A DNA stretch of 64,000 nt from Haloplanus rubicundus (GCF_003342675.1 NZ_CP031149.1:1-64000), one strand, 5' to 3'. Positions 8,212 through 17,904 are shown, counted from the stretch's first letter. Notes: a model not told the origin generated them from the letters alone. Program-made: numbers and translations.

Positions 8212-9330
8212 TCATGAGAAGTAGTCGGGGTCGCCGTCTGGATCGGGAAGTTTCCCGTCGTCAGCGAGGGCTTTGAGTTCCCTCCAGAGCTTACGAAGCG
8301 TCGTCGGGGTCGTGTAACCTTCCTCCGCAAGAGTTCGCTGGGTGAGTCGAACGTTGCTTCGCCTACTCTCTTTGGAAGCGTGGTAGAGACACGCTGCGGC
8401 GACGCCGTTCGGTTGCCGGCCGTTCGCGAGGACACCCACAGCGTTCGATCTGGAGAGCTGGTAGGCACGGCGTTCGAGACGAGGGGAGGCATCAACGGCA
8501 CTCGCGAGTCGTGGGATGTAGTCCTGCGGGAGTGGTGGAGGCGTTGCGAGCTCAAGATCTTGATTTAGGCATTTGTAGTCCTGATTGATTTCTTTAGTAT
8601 CGACACGAGCGACTTCACCAATCTCTTTGAGCGTGCGTGGCAGGCGTTCGAGACGGCAAGCAGCGTACACACAGGCGCTCGCCATGCCTTCGATGGAGTT
8701 GCCAGCGAGCATTTCTTTCTCACACACCTCGCGGTAGAGGTCAGCGACGCGGTCGTGGATAGAGCCGGAGAGTTCGAGCGCACTGATGAGGCGAGCGATT
8801 TCGCCGAGGCCGAGGCGGAGCGAGCGGTCGCGACTCGAGCCGGTTTTCGATCGACTATCCCACTTACGGAGTCGACGGAAACGCCGTTTGGTCTGACGCG
8901 ACAGCGGGCGGTCGTACCCGTCGATGTTATATCCGATCTCCGTCGGGAGCCCCTTATGATGGAGGCGATGCGTGGTGGGAGCGCCGCCACGTTCGGGTTC
9001 ACGGCCGTCCCCAGTATCGACCCAGCGAAGGCGCCGATCGAGGATGTCACGGACGAGTACGAGGCCACATTCCCCACAGTAGGTTTCCTCCTCGTCAATG
9101 ACGAGGTACTCGTCGGTTGCGCACTCGGGACACTGTAGTTCATCGGTCGATTCCGAGTCCGTGGCTTTCGACTGCTCGCCTTTGGAGGCAGTCTCGCTGG
9201 AGCATGACTGAGTCTGCTGCTGGTTCTGCCTGAGGCGCGTCGAGACGGGAGTGGGAGACCCCGACCCGGCGGAAGCCGAGTCGGTACTATGGGTTGTAGT
9301 GTCAGTGTTCTCGTGGGCGTCTTGAGACAT
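8212..9330 (-). CDS. tfb: Transcription initiation factor TFB
   Basis: TFB bridges TBP at the TATA box and RNA polymerase and sets the start site. The protein has an N-terminal low-complexity Thr/Ser/Gln stretch, a zinc ribbon (CPECATDEYLVIDEEETYCG then ECG), a B-reader/linker region around DRRLRWVDTG, and two cyclin repeats with GNSIEGMASACVYAACRLE and GRQPNGVAAACLYHAS. I use the ATG at 9330, since the 25 residues before it are unlike TFB and lie over a leader hairpin. Haloarchaea carry many TFBs for different gene sets. A plasmid copy next to the PCNA operon may help transcribe plasmid genes. Confidence 0.93.
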   Translation of the reverse strand: MSQDAHENTDTTTHSTDSASAGSGSPTPVSTRLRQNQQQTQSCSSETASKGEQSKATDSESTDELQCPECATDEYLVIDEEETYCGECGLVLVRDILDRRLRWVDTGDGREPERGGAPTTHRLHHKGLPTEIGYNIDGYDRPLSRQTKRRFRRLRKWDSRSKTGSSRDRSLRLGLGEIARLISALELSGSIHDRVADLYREVCEKEMLAGNSIEGMASACVYAACRLERLPRTLKEIGEVARVDTKEINQDYKCLNQDLELATPPPLPQDYIPRLASAVDASPRLERRAYQLSRSNAVGVLANGRQPNGVAAACLYHASKESRRSNVRLTQRTLAEEGYTTPTTLRKLWRELKALADDGKLPDPDGDPDYFS

Positions 9331-9689
9331 ATAGAACGGGGGGCGTAGATCCCCCAGTTCCTCCGGGGGAAGACAAACTGAAGTTGGGCGTATGTTCGGG
9401 GACAACTGCAGAGTACGATTTACTGTTCTTCGGCCTTGCTGAAATCTTCAATCAGTGATAGATTTCACTGGCCGTGATAAATATAGAAGTTGTATGCAGC
9501 AGACACCCTCGTACCGAGGCAATTCGTCAGTGATGACGCATACTGGTGACCTACCATGGAGTCAAACCCGCTACTCACCTCTCTCACCCAGTTCAGTCAC
9601 TTGGTTTCGGGTTGATTTACCAAAGCCATATTTCGGGGGTGCGTACTTGAATCAGGTCGAGCAACGAGAGAGCCACTGAGCGGGACGGC
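9331..9689. other. Intergenic region with probable TFB promoter
   Basis: On the minus strand, TTCTATATTTATCAC at about 9473-9487 is a good haloarchaeal TATA element directed at the TFB gene. The remaining frames look random. Confidence 0.4.
9351..9383 (-). promoter_or_regulatory. Recurrent G/C hairpin leader, copy 3 (TFB)
   Basis: On the minus strand: CAGTTTGTCTTCCCCCGGAG, then GAACTGGGGG, ending about 20 bases before the TFB ATG. Confidence 0.5.
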
Positions 9690-11648
9690 TCAGTTCACGC
9701 TCTTCGAGAGTTCGGCCCCGGCTTTGAACTTCACGTCGTCGGAGGCGCTCGCTCCCGTGAAGTGGACAAGTCGCCCTTGCGCAGTCATAGTCACAGGGAC
9801 ATCAGCGGCAGTCCCCTCCTCTTGCCGCGTCGTTCGTCCCGGCCGCTTCCGGAGGATGATGTCCTCTCCTTCTGCTTCTGAGAGGTGCCCTTCGGCAACC
9901 GCATCTGAAACAGCCCCATCGAACAGTCTCGCTCCTCGTCGCTCTCGTTCGCCAGACAGGCGGCGGGCCATCACGTCGCCGTACCCATCTCCATCTAAAT
10001 CACCAGCGCCAACACCGATGACTGCTGTTGGTTCTCCCACAGCCACGAGTGTGATTGAGTCCACGTAGAGGCTGCCATCGTCGATGACCCAGCCACCCGT
10101 GTAGATGTACTGATCAGCGTGCTTGCAGCGGCGTACGTACAGCAGCGCAGGGAACGGCGACGGACACTCCGGCGGTGCGACCATAATCGGGCACACCAGC
10201 GTCGACGTGGTCGAACTCTCACCGAGTTTAGCACCCCACTCATCGAAGTCTGCAGGCTCGGACGAGGCCCCGTCTGCGCTGACCGCAAGAGCAGGCGTCG
10301 TTTCTGTGGCCTGCGGTGGGTCGTTCACTGGATTGACCGTGACTCGTCCGTCTACGACGTCTGATTCGAGGTGGATTCCCGTGTCGACGGGTCCAGAGAC
10401 GGTGGAGAGGAACGTGTCCGAATTGTACAGCGAATTATCGTCAGACATGAGTACCCTGTTAAGGGCGTTTTCCCCACCGACCGCATCTCCTTCGTAAATC
10501 GGGCTGGTGTTTCCACCTCCGTTCTCGACCTTGTTGTCGCCCCACGCGTAGACTCTCCCGTCAGTGTCGGCTCGTCCTGTCACGTACTCGATGATGCGGC
10601 GCGGCGTGAGCTCGTCACCGACTACAACGTCGCTTCCCGGGAGACTGGCATCAGGCACGGTGATAGTGAACTGCTCGCTGAGGACTGGCTCGCCAGCGAG
10701 GTACTCGTACAGGGCGGCGATGTCTTCGTCACTCGCTCCGGTCAAGTCCTGAAGCGGAGGGTTTTCGAGGACGTGTTCGGAGGTGTCCTGCAACGACTTT
10801 TCGAGTAGTTCGATGTCCCCCTCGACGATTCCTTGTATCTCTTGGAGTGCCTCGGCAGCGTGGCTCCATTCTCCATTGTCAACGTGCGTTGCCGCTTGCT
10901 GAGTCAGTTTTTTCCGTCCCTCGGCGTGTTCTCGGACGGTTACGCACACGTCGTCAGAGCAGCTTTCCAGCGTCTCCTGTATCTCATTGATACTGCTCCT
11001 CATATTGTCGAAATATTTATCTATCTCCTTTGAATTTTTTCCACGGCCAGTTCGAGCACTACGCTTGCTGATGGATGCTGCCTCCGTTGTCTGCGAGAGA
11101 AGCGTATTCTCCAAGTCTAACGCAGCCCGAAGAGCGTCATTGTAATCGTACCCGGGAGCGTCATTGTAATCGTACCCGGGAGCGTCATTGTAATCACGGT
11201 CGCCTAGTTCGATGTCATCCGAATCGGTGTCGTCCGACCGAATCTTCGACTTATTGCTCCGACTGTTGTTGTAGTTAGCTCGGGCGGTGTTAGCAGCATC
11301 CCCTGTGTAGGTTGCTTCTCCTTCGAGGTCGATGGCCCCGAGAGCTGTTGAGGTCACCCACGCTTCGAGTTCGACTTCGCCGGAGAGTAGTCCGGAATCA
11401 GCGGAGACTGTCGGAGTCAGTTTGTACACAGAGGGTTCACTTGTCGGTGAGGGACCAGTGTACGCGCCGATTCCTGCGAACGGGGCGGCTGGCGATGTAC
11501 CCGTGTTCGTCATGGAGGAGGCCACTCGACCCAGACACCCACTCAGCCCGCCAACCGCAACGACACCGCTTAACGCGAGTAGCTTTCGGCGGCTAATAAT
11601 AGCACGTGTCACACTGTCTGCGTGACTGTCTCGTCTCCGTGGATTCAT
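9690..11648 (-). CDS. Tat-exported lipoprotein, large, unknown role
   Basis: A 652-residue secreted protein. The N-terminus has a twin-arginine signal with lipobox (ISRRKLLALSGVVAVGG then LSGCLG), so the mature protein is probably anchored outside the membrane by a lipidated Cys. About residues 165-190 hold a short tandem repeat (NDAPGYDY). The middle (about 200-300) is helical, with ETLESCSDDVCVTVREHAEG. The C-terminal half is beta-rich and includes GVGAGDLDGDGYGDVMARR, which resembles an FG-GAP/calcium-binding loop. No enzyme motif is recognised. It stands alone, with a likely TATA (CTTATCAT) about 40 bases upstream. Confidence 0.75.
   Translation of the reverse strand: MNPRRRDSHADSVTRAIISRRKLLALSGVVAVGGLSGCLGRVASSMTNTGTSPAAPFAGIGAYTGPSPTSEPSVYKLTPTVSADSGLLSGEVELEAWVTSTALGAIDLEGEATYTGDAANTARANYNNSRSNKSKIRSDDTDSDDIELGDRDYNDAPGYDYNDAPGYDYNDALRAALDLENTLLSQTTEAASISKRSARTGRGKNSKEIDKYFDNMRSSINEIQETLESCSDDVCVTVREHAEGRKKLTQQAATHVDNGEWSHAAEALQEIQGIVEGDIELLEKSLQDTSEHVLENPPLQDLTGASDEDIAALYEYLAGEPVLSEQFTITVPDASLPGSDVVVGDELTPRRIIEYVTGRADTDGRVYAWGDNKVENGGGNTSPIYEGDAVGGENALNRVLMSDDNSLYNSDTFLSTVSGPVDTGIHLESDVVDGRVTVNPVNDPPQATETTPALAVSADGASSEPADFDEWGAKLGESSTTSTLVCPIMVAPPECPSPFPALLYVRRCKHADQYIYTGGWVIDDGSLYVDSITLVAVGEPTAVIGVGAGDLDGDGYGDVMARRLSGERERRGARLFDGAVSDAVAEGHLSEAEGEDIILRKRPGRTTRQEEGTAADVPVTMTAQGRLVHFTGASASDDVKFKAGAELSKSVN
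11133..11195. repeat. 24-bp in-frame tandem repeat (about 2.6 copies)
   Basis: AGCGTCATTGTAATCG plus TACCCGGG is repeated exactly at 11133-11156 and 11157-11180, with a partial third copy. It encodes the NDAPGYDY repeats of the Tat lipoprotein, so length variation between strains is likely. Confidence 0.85.
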
Positions 11649-11942
11649 ACTCGAACGGTGGACGAAGGGGATTATGATAAGTATTCTTATGAATGTGGTA
11701 TAGGCATAAGTCGACGGATGGCCGATTAGCGCGCTGTATACAGCACGGTCGGCTCCGATTTATACAGGTTCTGGTAGAAACCCCGTGCTGGATATAGAGG
11801 CTGTAACGGTCACGTAATTCGTGCAGATACATCATATTGTGAAGCGTGCTATTACACCTGCACTTCTGACTTCAACGTCCGTAGTTTTCCAACCCAGCCA
11901 CATGACGTTCATTCGACAACAGGTAATTCTATGCTGAAGCGA
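11649..11942. other. Intergenic, nothing recognised
   Basis: AT-richer DNA containing the promoter region of the Tat lipoprotein. No coding frame or repeat here is convincing. Confidence 0.4.
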
Positions 11943-12408
11943 TCACCGGTAGCTGGACGGGTAACCGAGCGCGTGTCCGACAAACGCCGACCCTTTCATC
12001 GCTATGCGTTGTCCGCGGCAGGCGATGACGAGCACGTCGGGGAACGAATCCACGGGCGTGGCAAATCGGAGCATACCTCCAAGGCTACCTGGCCCAGTCA
12101 CCCCACCGTCGGTCGCCATCCGCCAGATTTTCTCCATATACGTTTTGAGCCGTAACCCAGGGCTGTGTTGGGCGATGAAGTGGAGTTCGTCGCCGACGAC
12201 GACTCGGTAGGTGTGCGGGACTCCCGGGGGGAGCAGTGCGGGACTCATCTGGATGGAGGGTGTGTTCAATGTCATCTTCTGTGACGATCATCGTCCCCGA
12301 TACGACCTCGTATCGCTCTTCCTGCGTCAGATGGACGTGGACCGGCGGGACGGGTGCAGTCGGACCCTGAACAGACTCCATAACCGATAGGTCATCAGCA
12401 TCCGACAA
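11943..12408 (-). pseudogene. Frameshifted cupin-domain protein
   Basis: Two overlapping minus-strand frames add up to one cupin. The first (from 12408) has PPVHVHLTQEERYEVVSGTM, the first cupin motif with its metal-ligand histidines and Glu. The second (to 11943) continues with LPPGVPHTYRVVVGDELHFI, the second motif. The switch falls in a C-rich run near 12225-12245. A single base change in the run would restore one reading frame of about 155 codons. Small single-domain cupins in haloarchaea are often isomerases or sugar binders; no role can be assigned. Confidence 0.65.
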
Positions 12409-12555
12409 CCTCCTGACACCGTGGCGTAGATTTAGCAGAGATAATTGTGTACTAAATTATTTACTGTCACTCTTTGACGGGGTCTATATGCATCAGAAAT
12501 GCATGGACACGAGTGGTACCAGAATCACGAATTGCCCGATCACTGAGGCCGGACG

Positions 12556-13449
12556 ATGACGACGCCAACGCTGGACGACCTCGACAGCGTCGGGTCGAAA
12601 CGATCCGAACTCCTCAGACAGGCGGGGTTCGAGTCAGTAGACAAACTGATTGGCGCCTCGATGGCCGACCTGACCGCCATCGACGGCATCGGCGAGTCGA
12701 CGGCGACGGACATCATCACGTCGGCGACAGTGGTGCTCGACGAGAGCGGACCGGCCGCCGCCGTCGAGCCGTCGGCGACGGCCCACACACTGTCCACCGA
12801 AAATCGGATTGATGCCCAGACCTACGTCGCGGAACCGTATCGCGGCTTCGAGGTCAAGCCGACGCGCGAGGTGGTCGACGTGACTAATGAGCCAGACCGC
12901 GAAGACGCCACCCGGACCGACCGCGAGAAACCTGTGAAGACGGAGTCCGGACGGACGGAAGCCGGGACTGATCGCAAGAAGCGGTCGGCAGGGTCCCGCG
13001 ACGCGTCGGCGGCCGTCGACGACGGCCGACTGGTGTCGCTGGCGAGCGACCTGCTCGATGCCTCGACCGATGAGGACGGTCGGATCGGCTGGGAACCCCT
13101 CCGCGCGAGCGACTTCGACGCGAACGTTCGGCTCGGAATTGCACCCGCCGAGGCCTTCGACGTGTCCCGGATGACGGCGCTCTCGGACATGGGATACGAC
13201 GACGAAAGGATCGAACGGGTCGCCGCGATGGAGCAGGCGCTCCGCTCGTGGGTCGCCGACGAGCCAGATCGCGGTGCCCGATTGCTGACGGATCGGACGG
13301 GGGCGCTGGCCGATGCGGCCGCGGCCGCGGACCAACCGATCAATCCGTCCGTCGTCGCGGACTCGTTTGGCGGCCGAGCCACCGAGTCCGGGCTGCTGGG
13401 CGTCGGGCTCCAGACGCTGACCGTGGAACTCTCGAAGGGGAGTCGCTGA
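12556..13449 (+). CDS. Helix-hairpin-helix protein
   Basis: A 297-residue protein. Residues 5-60 hold a helix-hairpin-helix pair (LDSVGSKRSELLRQAGF and LTAIDGIGESTATDIITSA) like those in DNA-binding and structure-sensing proteins. A charged linker follows, then an Asp/Ala-rich domain of unknown type (residues about 150-297). Its TGA overlaps the ATG of the next gene, so the two are translated together. Base composition is clearly more GC-rich than the plasmid genes around it, which suggests a separate origin. Confidence 0.65.
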   Translation: MTTPTLDDLDSVGSKRSELLRQAGFESVDKLIGASMADLTAIDGIGESTATDIITSATVVLDESGPAAAVEPSATAHTLSTENRIDAQTYVAEPYRGFEVKPTREVVDVTNEPDREDATRTDREKPVKTESGRTEAGTDRKKRSAGSRDASAAVDDGRLVSLASDLLDASTDEDGRIGWEPLRASDFDANVRLGIAPAEAFDVSRMTALSDMGYDDERIERVAAMEQALRSWVADEPDRGARLLTDRTGALADAAAAADQPINPSVVADSFGGRATESGLLGVGLQTLTVELSKGSR

Positions 13450-16016
13450 TGCAGCCACCGTACGACACCGGCGACTTCGACCTCGTGGTCCAGGTCAGTG
13501 AGCGGGAGTTTAACGACCAGCTCGCGGCGATGTACGCGGGGAGCGACTCCATCCTGCCGACGCAGGTGCGCCAGACGTTCTCGATGCTGGGCAACGAGGG
13601 CGAGGTGAACTTCCTGTTCGACACGCCGTGGGTGCACCTGGGGACCGACCCCCAGCACCGTCAGGCGGTCGCCCGGTACGACTGGAAGGTCAGCGACGCC
13701 GCGCTGAACGTCGAATCGACCGAGCAGATCTCGCTGTTCCTCCCGTTCAGCGAGGCGTTCGTCGACATCGGGAACAACGTGGACGCGGCCGATGTCGACG
13801 GCTGCGTGATGGTCCAGCACAGCGTCGAGACGTGGACGCCGGACGGCGACTCAGACACCCGAGAGATCGGACTCAGCTTCACCGACGAGGAGGTCGAACG
13901 CGTCGAGGTGGGGTTCACGCCGGAAACCGTGACGCGGCTCGAAGACGCCAATCCCCTGCTCCCGGCGCTGCTCCGCGGTGTCCTCCAGGACGAAGTCGAG
14001 ACGATGCTGATCGACGACGTCGAGCGGATCGCCCTCTCGCCGGAGCCCTTCGAGGTCGCCGAAGACGATGACCCACTGACACCGGCCGGCGTCGAACCAC
14101 TCTTGTTGCGCACCGGCGAGCGAGCGCTCGCGTTCGCCCTGCCGACGCGGTCCGCGACGACCGGTGACGTCGACGCGGTGGGCGGCCCGAACACGAGTGC
14201 GGGGAGCCCGGTCGCGATCTTGTTCGACAGCGAGACGCTGCTGGGTGACGTGATCCGCCCCGAAATCGCAGCCGGCATGGACGCGTCCGTGGACGCCTTC
14301 GAGCGGCCCTGTCGGCTCACCGGGAGCGTCGACCTCGACACGTCCGGCGCGGCCGAACTGGACGACCTCAATCTGAACTCCCTGCGCGCACGGATTCACG
14401 ACGGTCACATCCGGATCGACGGCAGCTTCGACGGTGACGGCTCGGCGAAGGGCTTCCCGTTCACCGTCGACGGCGACTTCCGGATCCGGGTATATCTCGA
14501 ACTCAACGACGAGGGCGAATTCGACGTGCGCGTCGAGTCCGAGGACCCGGACGTCGACGTCGACTTCCCGGCGTGGGTGTACGTCGTCGCTGGGGGACTG
14601 GGCCTCATCACCGGCGGTATCGCTGGCGCGGCCGTCGGCGCGACGCTCGTGCTCGTGGCAGAGACCGTCGCCGATGCCGTAGCTGACTCCATTGGCGGTG
14701 AGGTCCTCGCCGAACAACTGGGCGCTGTCGGTGACGTGTCGGTGCCCCTGGGGCCGGCGGCCGAGGGCTTCGAGTTGACCGAGGTTGACCTGACCGAGGG
14801 CGCGCTCGCGCTGGGCGGTCGGCCGGTCACCGACGCGGGGATTCCCGTCGCCGCCAGGGCGATCGATCAGACGCTGCCGTCCGGGACGACCGTCGACCTG
14901 GACACGGGCGACACCTACACCGGCTCCGAGCCGGCCGGCGTCGACGTCGCGTGGGGCCAGGGGACTGACGGCGTGGGCATCTACGCGCGGTCGGGCGCCG
15001 ACATCGCGCCGCTCGGCGGCCAGTCGTTCCGAACGCTGACCGTGGTCGACGTCGAACAGGCCGATTTCGAGGGATCGCCGTACGGATCGATGCTCCCCGC
15101 CAGTTTCGTGCCAGTGCGACCGGCCGCCTGGTTCCCGGTCGGTTCCTCGCTGACGTTCGCCGTCCGGACCAGCGAGCACCGGTTCACGAAGTGTGAGGTG
15201 TTCCGACTGCCGAACGGGCGGCTTGAACTCGACTACGTGACCTACGACCGGCCGATGCCGGGCGTCGACGTCCTCGTCGAGTCGGCGATTACCGAACGCG
15301 AGCAGGTCGCCGAGGGGACCGACAGATGGGTCGGTGCCAGTTGCGCCGGGAGCTTCAGGTACGACGGATCCCGGTACGGTGGCGGGGTCCGCACGGAGTC
15401 ACACGCGAACGAGTACACGATCGACGACGTCGCGCAGTCGGTGACGGCGACCGCCGAGCCGACGCGACTCGCCACACCGATCCGCAGCATCGCGTGGACC
15501 CTCGACGGGACGTCGGTCTCGGGATCGGGAACAATCACCATCGACAGCGACCACGAGGTCGAGTACGCCGTCGACGGCAACGAAATCACGCTGGAGACGG
15601 CACTCGGCGAAGACCTCAACGTCGTCGCCGAGGCTACAATAGTCGACGACCGCGGGGTCGCCGCCGCGGGCGACGAGTACATCTCGCTCGACGGGATGAT
15701 CAAGGAAGGTGGCCGGTCGCAGGCCGACATCGAACAGATCGCGGAAACCCTCAAGGAGTGTGGCCGGATGCGGCGTCGTCCTCCTATCCGCCGACCCGGC
15801 GTGCGACCCGATCCGCTCCCGCCGTGGGCAGGAGTCGATGGGGTTGGCGGCGATGTGGTCCTGCCGGAGGCCATCGAGCACGAAACCGTCGAGGAAGCCT
15901 CCCTGGGCGACACACTCGAGCAGTCGTTCGCGGGTGCTAGCCGGCTGGACGCATTGGGGCACGGGACTGAGCAAATCGAGCAGGCCCTGCGCCGCGGACG
16001 AGAACGACGGGGCTAA
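13449..16016 (+). CDS. Large hypothetical protein, possibly TULIP/P47-like
   Basis: An 855-residue protein without an N-terminal signal. The start is the ATG overlapping the upstream stop; the longer upstream frame is a shadow of the HhH gene. The middle resembles TULIP-fold P47-type lipid-binding proteins: PVAILFDSETLLGDVIRPEI, then RARIHDGHIRIDGSF, then a glycine-rich hydrophobic stretch (VVAGGLGLITGGIAGAAVGA) followed by ETVADAVADSIGG. The C-terminal part is beta-rich. In other organisms P47 relatives sit in toxin and contractile-injection loci, but no such genes are visible here. The family call is tentative; the gene itself is very likely real. Confidence 0.5.
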   Translation: MQPPYDTGDFDLVVQVSEREFNDQLAAMYAGSDSILPTQVRQTFSMLGNEGEVNFLFDTPWVHLGTDPQHRQAVARYDWKVSDAALNVESTEQISLFLPFSEAFVDIGNNVDAADVDGCVMVQHSVETWTPDGDSDTREIGLSFTDEEVERVEVGFTPETVTRLEDANPLLPALLRGVLQDEVETMLIDDVERIALSPEPFEVAEDDDPLTPAGVEPLLLRTGERALAFALPTRSATTGDVDAVGGPNTSAGSPVAILFDSETLLGDVIRPEIAAGMDASVDAFERPCRLTGSVDLDTSGAAELDDLNLNSLRARIHDGHIRIDGSFDGDGSAKGFPFTVDGDFRIRVYLELNDEGEFDVRVESEDPDVDVDFPAWVYVVAGGLGLITGGIAGAAVGATLVLVAETVADAVADSIGGEVLAEQLGAVGDVSVPLGPAAEGFELTEVDLTEGALALGGRPVTDAGIPVAARAIDQTLPSGTTVDLDTGDTYTGSEPAGVDVAWGQGTDGVGIYARSGADIAPLGGQSFRTLTVVDVEQADFEGSPYGSMLPASFVPVRPAAWFPVGSSLTFAVRTSEHRFTKCEVFRLPNGRLELDYVTYDRPMPGVDVLVESAITEREQVAEGTDRWVGASCAGSFRYDGSRYGGGVRTESHANEYTIDDVAQSVTATAEPTRLATPIRSIAWTLDGTSVSGSGTITIDSDHEVEYAVDGNEITLETALGEDLNVVAEATIVDDRGVAAAGDEYISLDGMIKEGGRSQADIEQIAETLKECGRMRRRPPIRRPGVRPDPLPPWAGVDGVGGDVVLPEAIEHETVEEASLGDTLEQSFAGASRLDALGHGTEQIEQALRRGRERRG

Positions 16017-16408
16017 TCCGTCTCAGTCCGCGGGTCAGACGGTACTCGATCCGGGGTGGATCGCAGTCGACGAACCCCGCTTTTGTCCTACATGATCGAC
16101 GACTGCACCCGGTGGTATCGACGGTATCGAACCGCTGCGTACCGAGGCATCGTCAGATTCCCGACTCGGAGACACGTTTGCCACGGAAATTTAAGAAGGC
16201 TGCTCACCCGTATGCTTCCACAGGGCCTTGTTTAAACGTCTATACTCTTCAGGTAGAGGGACTATTATCCTCCTCTTGCTAGTCAAATTTATTACCGATA
16301 GTCACAGCATCTGTAGTTACTGACCCAATCTGCAGATTGCGACCGCTCGCCCGTGACCGATTCGCGCGCTGTATCTTCCACGCAAGTCTTATCAAAAATA
16401 TGAGGTTT
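16017..16408. other. Intergenic, nothing recognised
   Basis: About 390 bases where the GC-rich HhH/TULIP-like pair gives way to AT-richer plasmid DNA. No gene, repeat or convincing signal was found. Confidence 0.4.
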
Positions 16409-16795
16409 TCAATCGTAGTGCTCGATCTCGTTGCCGAGCAGGACACGGTGGGTGTCCGAGTCGTGGACGCGCAACTGGCGTTCGTAGCCATCGTCAACGT
16501 GGGGGCCGGCGAGGGCGAGGACGAACCACCCCGAGTCGGGTGAGCCTCGCGTGGCTTCGAGAACACGATAGACACGGCCGGTGTCCTCGTCAAGGAAGTA
16601 CACAGTCGGCGGGTTCTCGCGGTCGATATTGTGGGCTTTCGAGAGCGTCTGGAGAACGCACTCGTCGTCGAATTGATCGCGAAAATCAGCGAACGTATCG
16701 GGAGCAGTGCCTGTGTCAGTGTTCGTTCTGTTCGCACTTGAGTCTGTATTTGCGTCTGGGTCAGTGTTCTGGGTCATAGGTTCGGGAGATTGCAT
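16409..16795 (-). CDS. Small hypothetical protein
   Basis: A 128-residue acidic protein with a disordered Asn/Thr/Asp-rich first 35 residues, then a compact domain (PPTVYFLDEDTGRVYRVLEA and LRVHDSDTHRVLLGNEIEHY). An internal ATG at 16777 is an alternative start. Last of three minus-strand genes spaced 15 and 66 bases apart. Function is unknown. Confidence 0.6.
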   Translation of the reverse strand: MQSPEPMTQNTDPDANTDSSANRTNTDTGTAPDTFADFRDQFDDECVLQTLSKAHNIDRENPPTVYFLDEDTGRVYRVLEATRGSPDSGWFVLALAGPHVDDGYERQLRVHDSDTHRVLLGNEIEHYD

Positions 16796-16810
16796 AGTTT
16801 CGGCTCTTGA

Positions 16811-17338
16811 TCATCCGGGTGGCCCGCGCGCGGATTCGAGAATCCCGAGGATGTCTGGGTCGTGCTTGTCGTGGAAGGCATCGAGGACATCCCACTGCCA
16901 CTGGAAGTGACCAGGATCGCCGAGTTGCTTGACGCCGAGGCCCTGCGTACGGGCGAAGTGTTCGAGGTCGATACAGCGGATAGAAGAGACGTCACCACCC
17001 TCACCAGGCGGAACGTTGGTGGCTTCGGGAAGCGGGGTCTCGATCCAGGCGTCGAAACACGCGTCGTTCGAGGACGTGACTACGACACCGTCGGTCGCCC
17101 CAGCAAAGAGTTCGGTGGTTATTCGACCGAGATTCTGATAGACCCCAGCGGGGATCGCGAGGAGGTTGCGCTCGTGGTCGGTGGTGGCGTCAGTTCGGAT
17201 CTCTCGGGGATGGCCCCGGACGAGCCACTGTTCGTCGTCGTTGAGCCACGCACCCCGGGTGAGGCGGTCGATGGCAGCGTCGAGGTGGTCGTGCGTGCGG
17301 TACGTGAGATAACCGGAGATTCGAGCGTAAAAGCTCAT
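16811..17338 (-). CDS. Hypothetical plasmid protein
   Basis: A 175-residue soluble protein beginning MSFYARISGYLTYRTHDHLD. I prefer this ATG at 17338 to one 12 codons upstream. It has LTRGAWLNDDEQWLVRG near the N-terminus and a Trp/His-rich C-terminus. No known domain. It is the middle gene of a three-gene minus-strand operon. Confidence 0.65.
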   Translation of the reverse strand: MSFYARISGYLTYRTHDHLDAAIDRLTRGAWLNDDEQWLVRGHPREIRTDATTDHERNLLAIPAGVYQNLGRITTELFAGATDGVVVTSSNDACFDAWIETPLPEATNVPPGEGGDVSSIRCIDLEHFARTQGLGVKQLGDPGHFQWQWDVLDAFHDKHDPDILGILESARGPPG

Positions 17339-17404
17339 GGTTGGAGGATAGGAGAGAGGAGCAAGCTTGGGCAAGTGTCGTGAGGAACGTTTCGAGCCGA
17401 CTGC

Positions 17405-17893
17405 TCATCCCAGCTGGATGTGGTCAATTTCTCCATCGGGGTCGACGCGGTACTGGTAGCCGACGTGGGGGAATCGACATTTCTCGTAGCCGACAGTCTG
17501 GATGACAAAGGGCTCGGTGAGGAACGGCGAGAGTTCGCGAAGGAAGTCCTCGGTGTGCTCACCGGCGTAGTCCCAAAGGAGTTCCTCGGTTTCGTCGTTG
17601 ATGACGACCTCGCGTTCGTCTTCATCGAGATTGTCGTCGAGGTCCTCAAGGACGGCCTCGCGAACGGTCGGCCGATGCGTCGGGGAGAACGAGGCATATC
17701 CGTAGAGCGTGAGGTGCGGCGGGTCTGCCTCACCGGTATCGGGATCACGTTCGGGAACCGCAATCTTCACCGTGATGTCGTCGAATGAGCCCGTGCCGAT
17801 GAGCCATTCGTCGAGAAACTCGCGGAGTTCATCGACCTGAGTGGGGTCGATAGTCGGTGCGTTCGAGGCGGTGCTGAGCTGGAGTGTAGCCAT
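17405..17893 (-). CDS. Hypothetical acidic protein
   Basis: A 162-residue protein rich in Asp and Glu, with ELREFLDEWLIGTGSFDDIT and GYEKCRFPHVGYQYRVDPDG. No family is recognised. It is the first gene of a three-gene operon and is preceded within about 15 bases by a copy of the recurrent G/C leader. Confidence 0.6.
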   Translation of the reverse strand: MATLQLSTASNAPTIDPTQVDELREFLDEWLIGTGSFDDITVKIAVPERDPDTGEADPPHLTLYGYASFSPTHRPTVREAVLEDLDDNLDEDEREVVINDETEELLWDYAGEHTEDFLRELSPFLTEPFVIQTVGYEKCRFPHVGYQYRVDPDGEIDHIQLG

Positions 17894-17904
17894 TTCGTGT
17901 TGAA

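Noticed and set aside
13851-15179. Minus-strand open frame of 442 codons across the TULIP-like gene
   Set aside because: Shadow frame in GC-rich DNA; the product is Arg/Gly/His-rich and the plus-strand gene has far better haloarchaeal composition.
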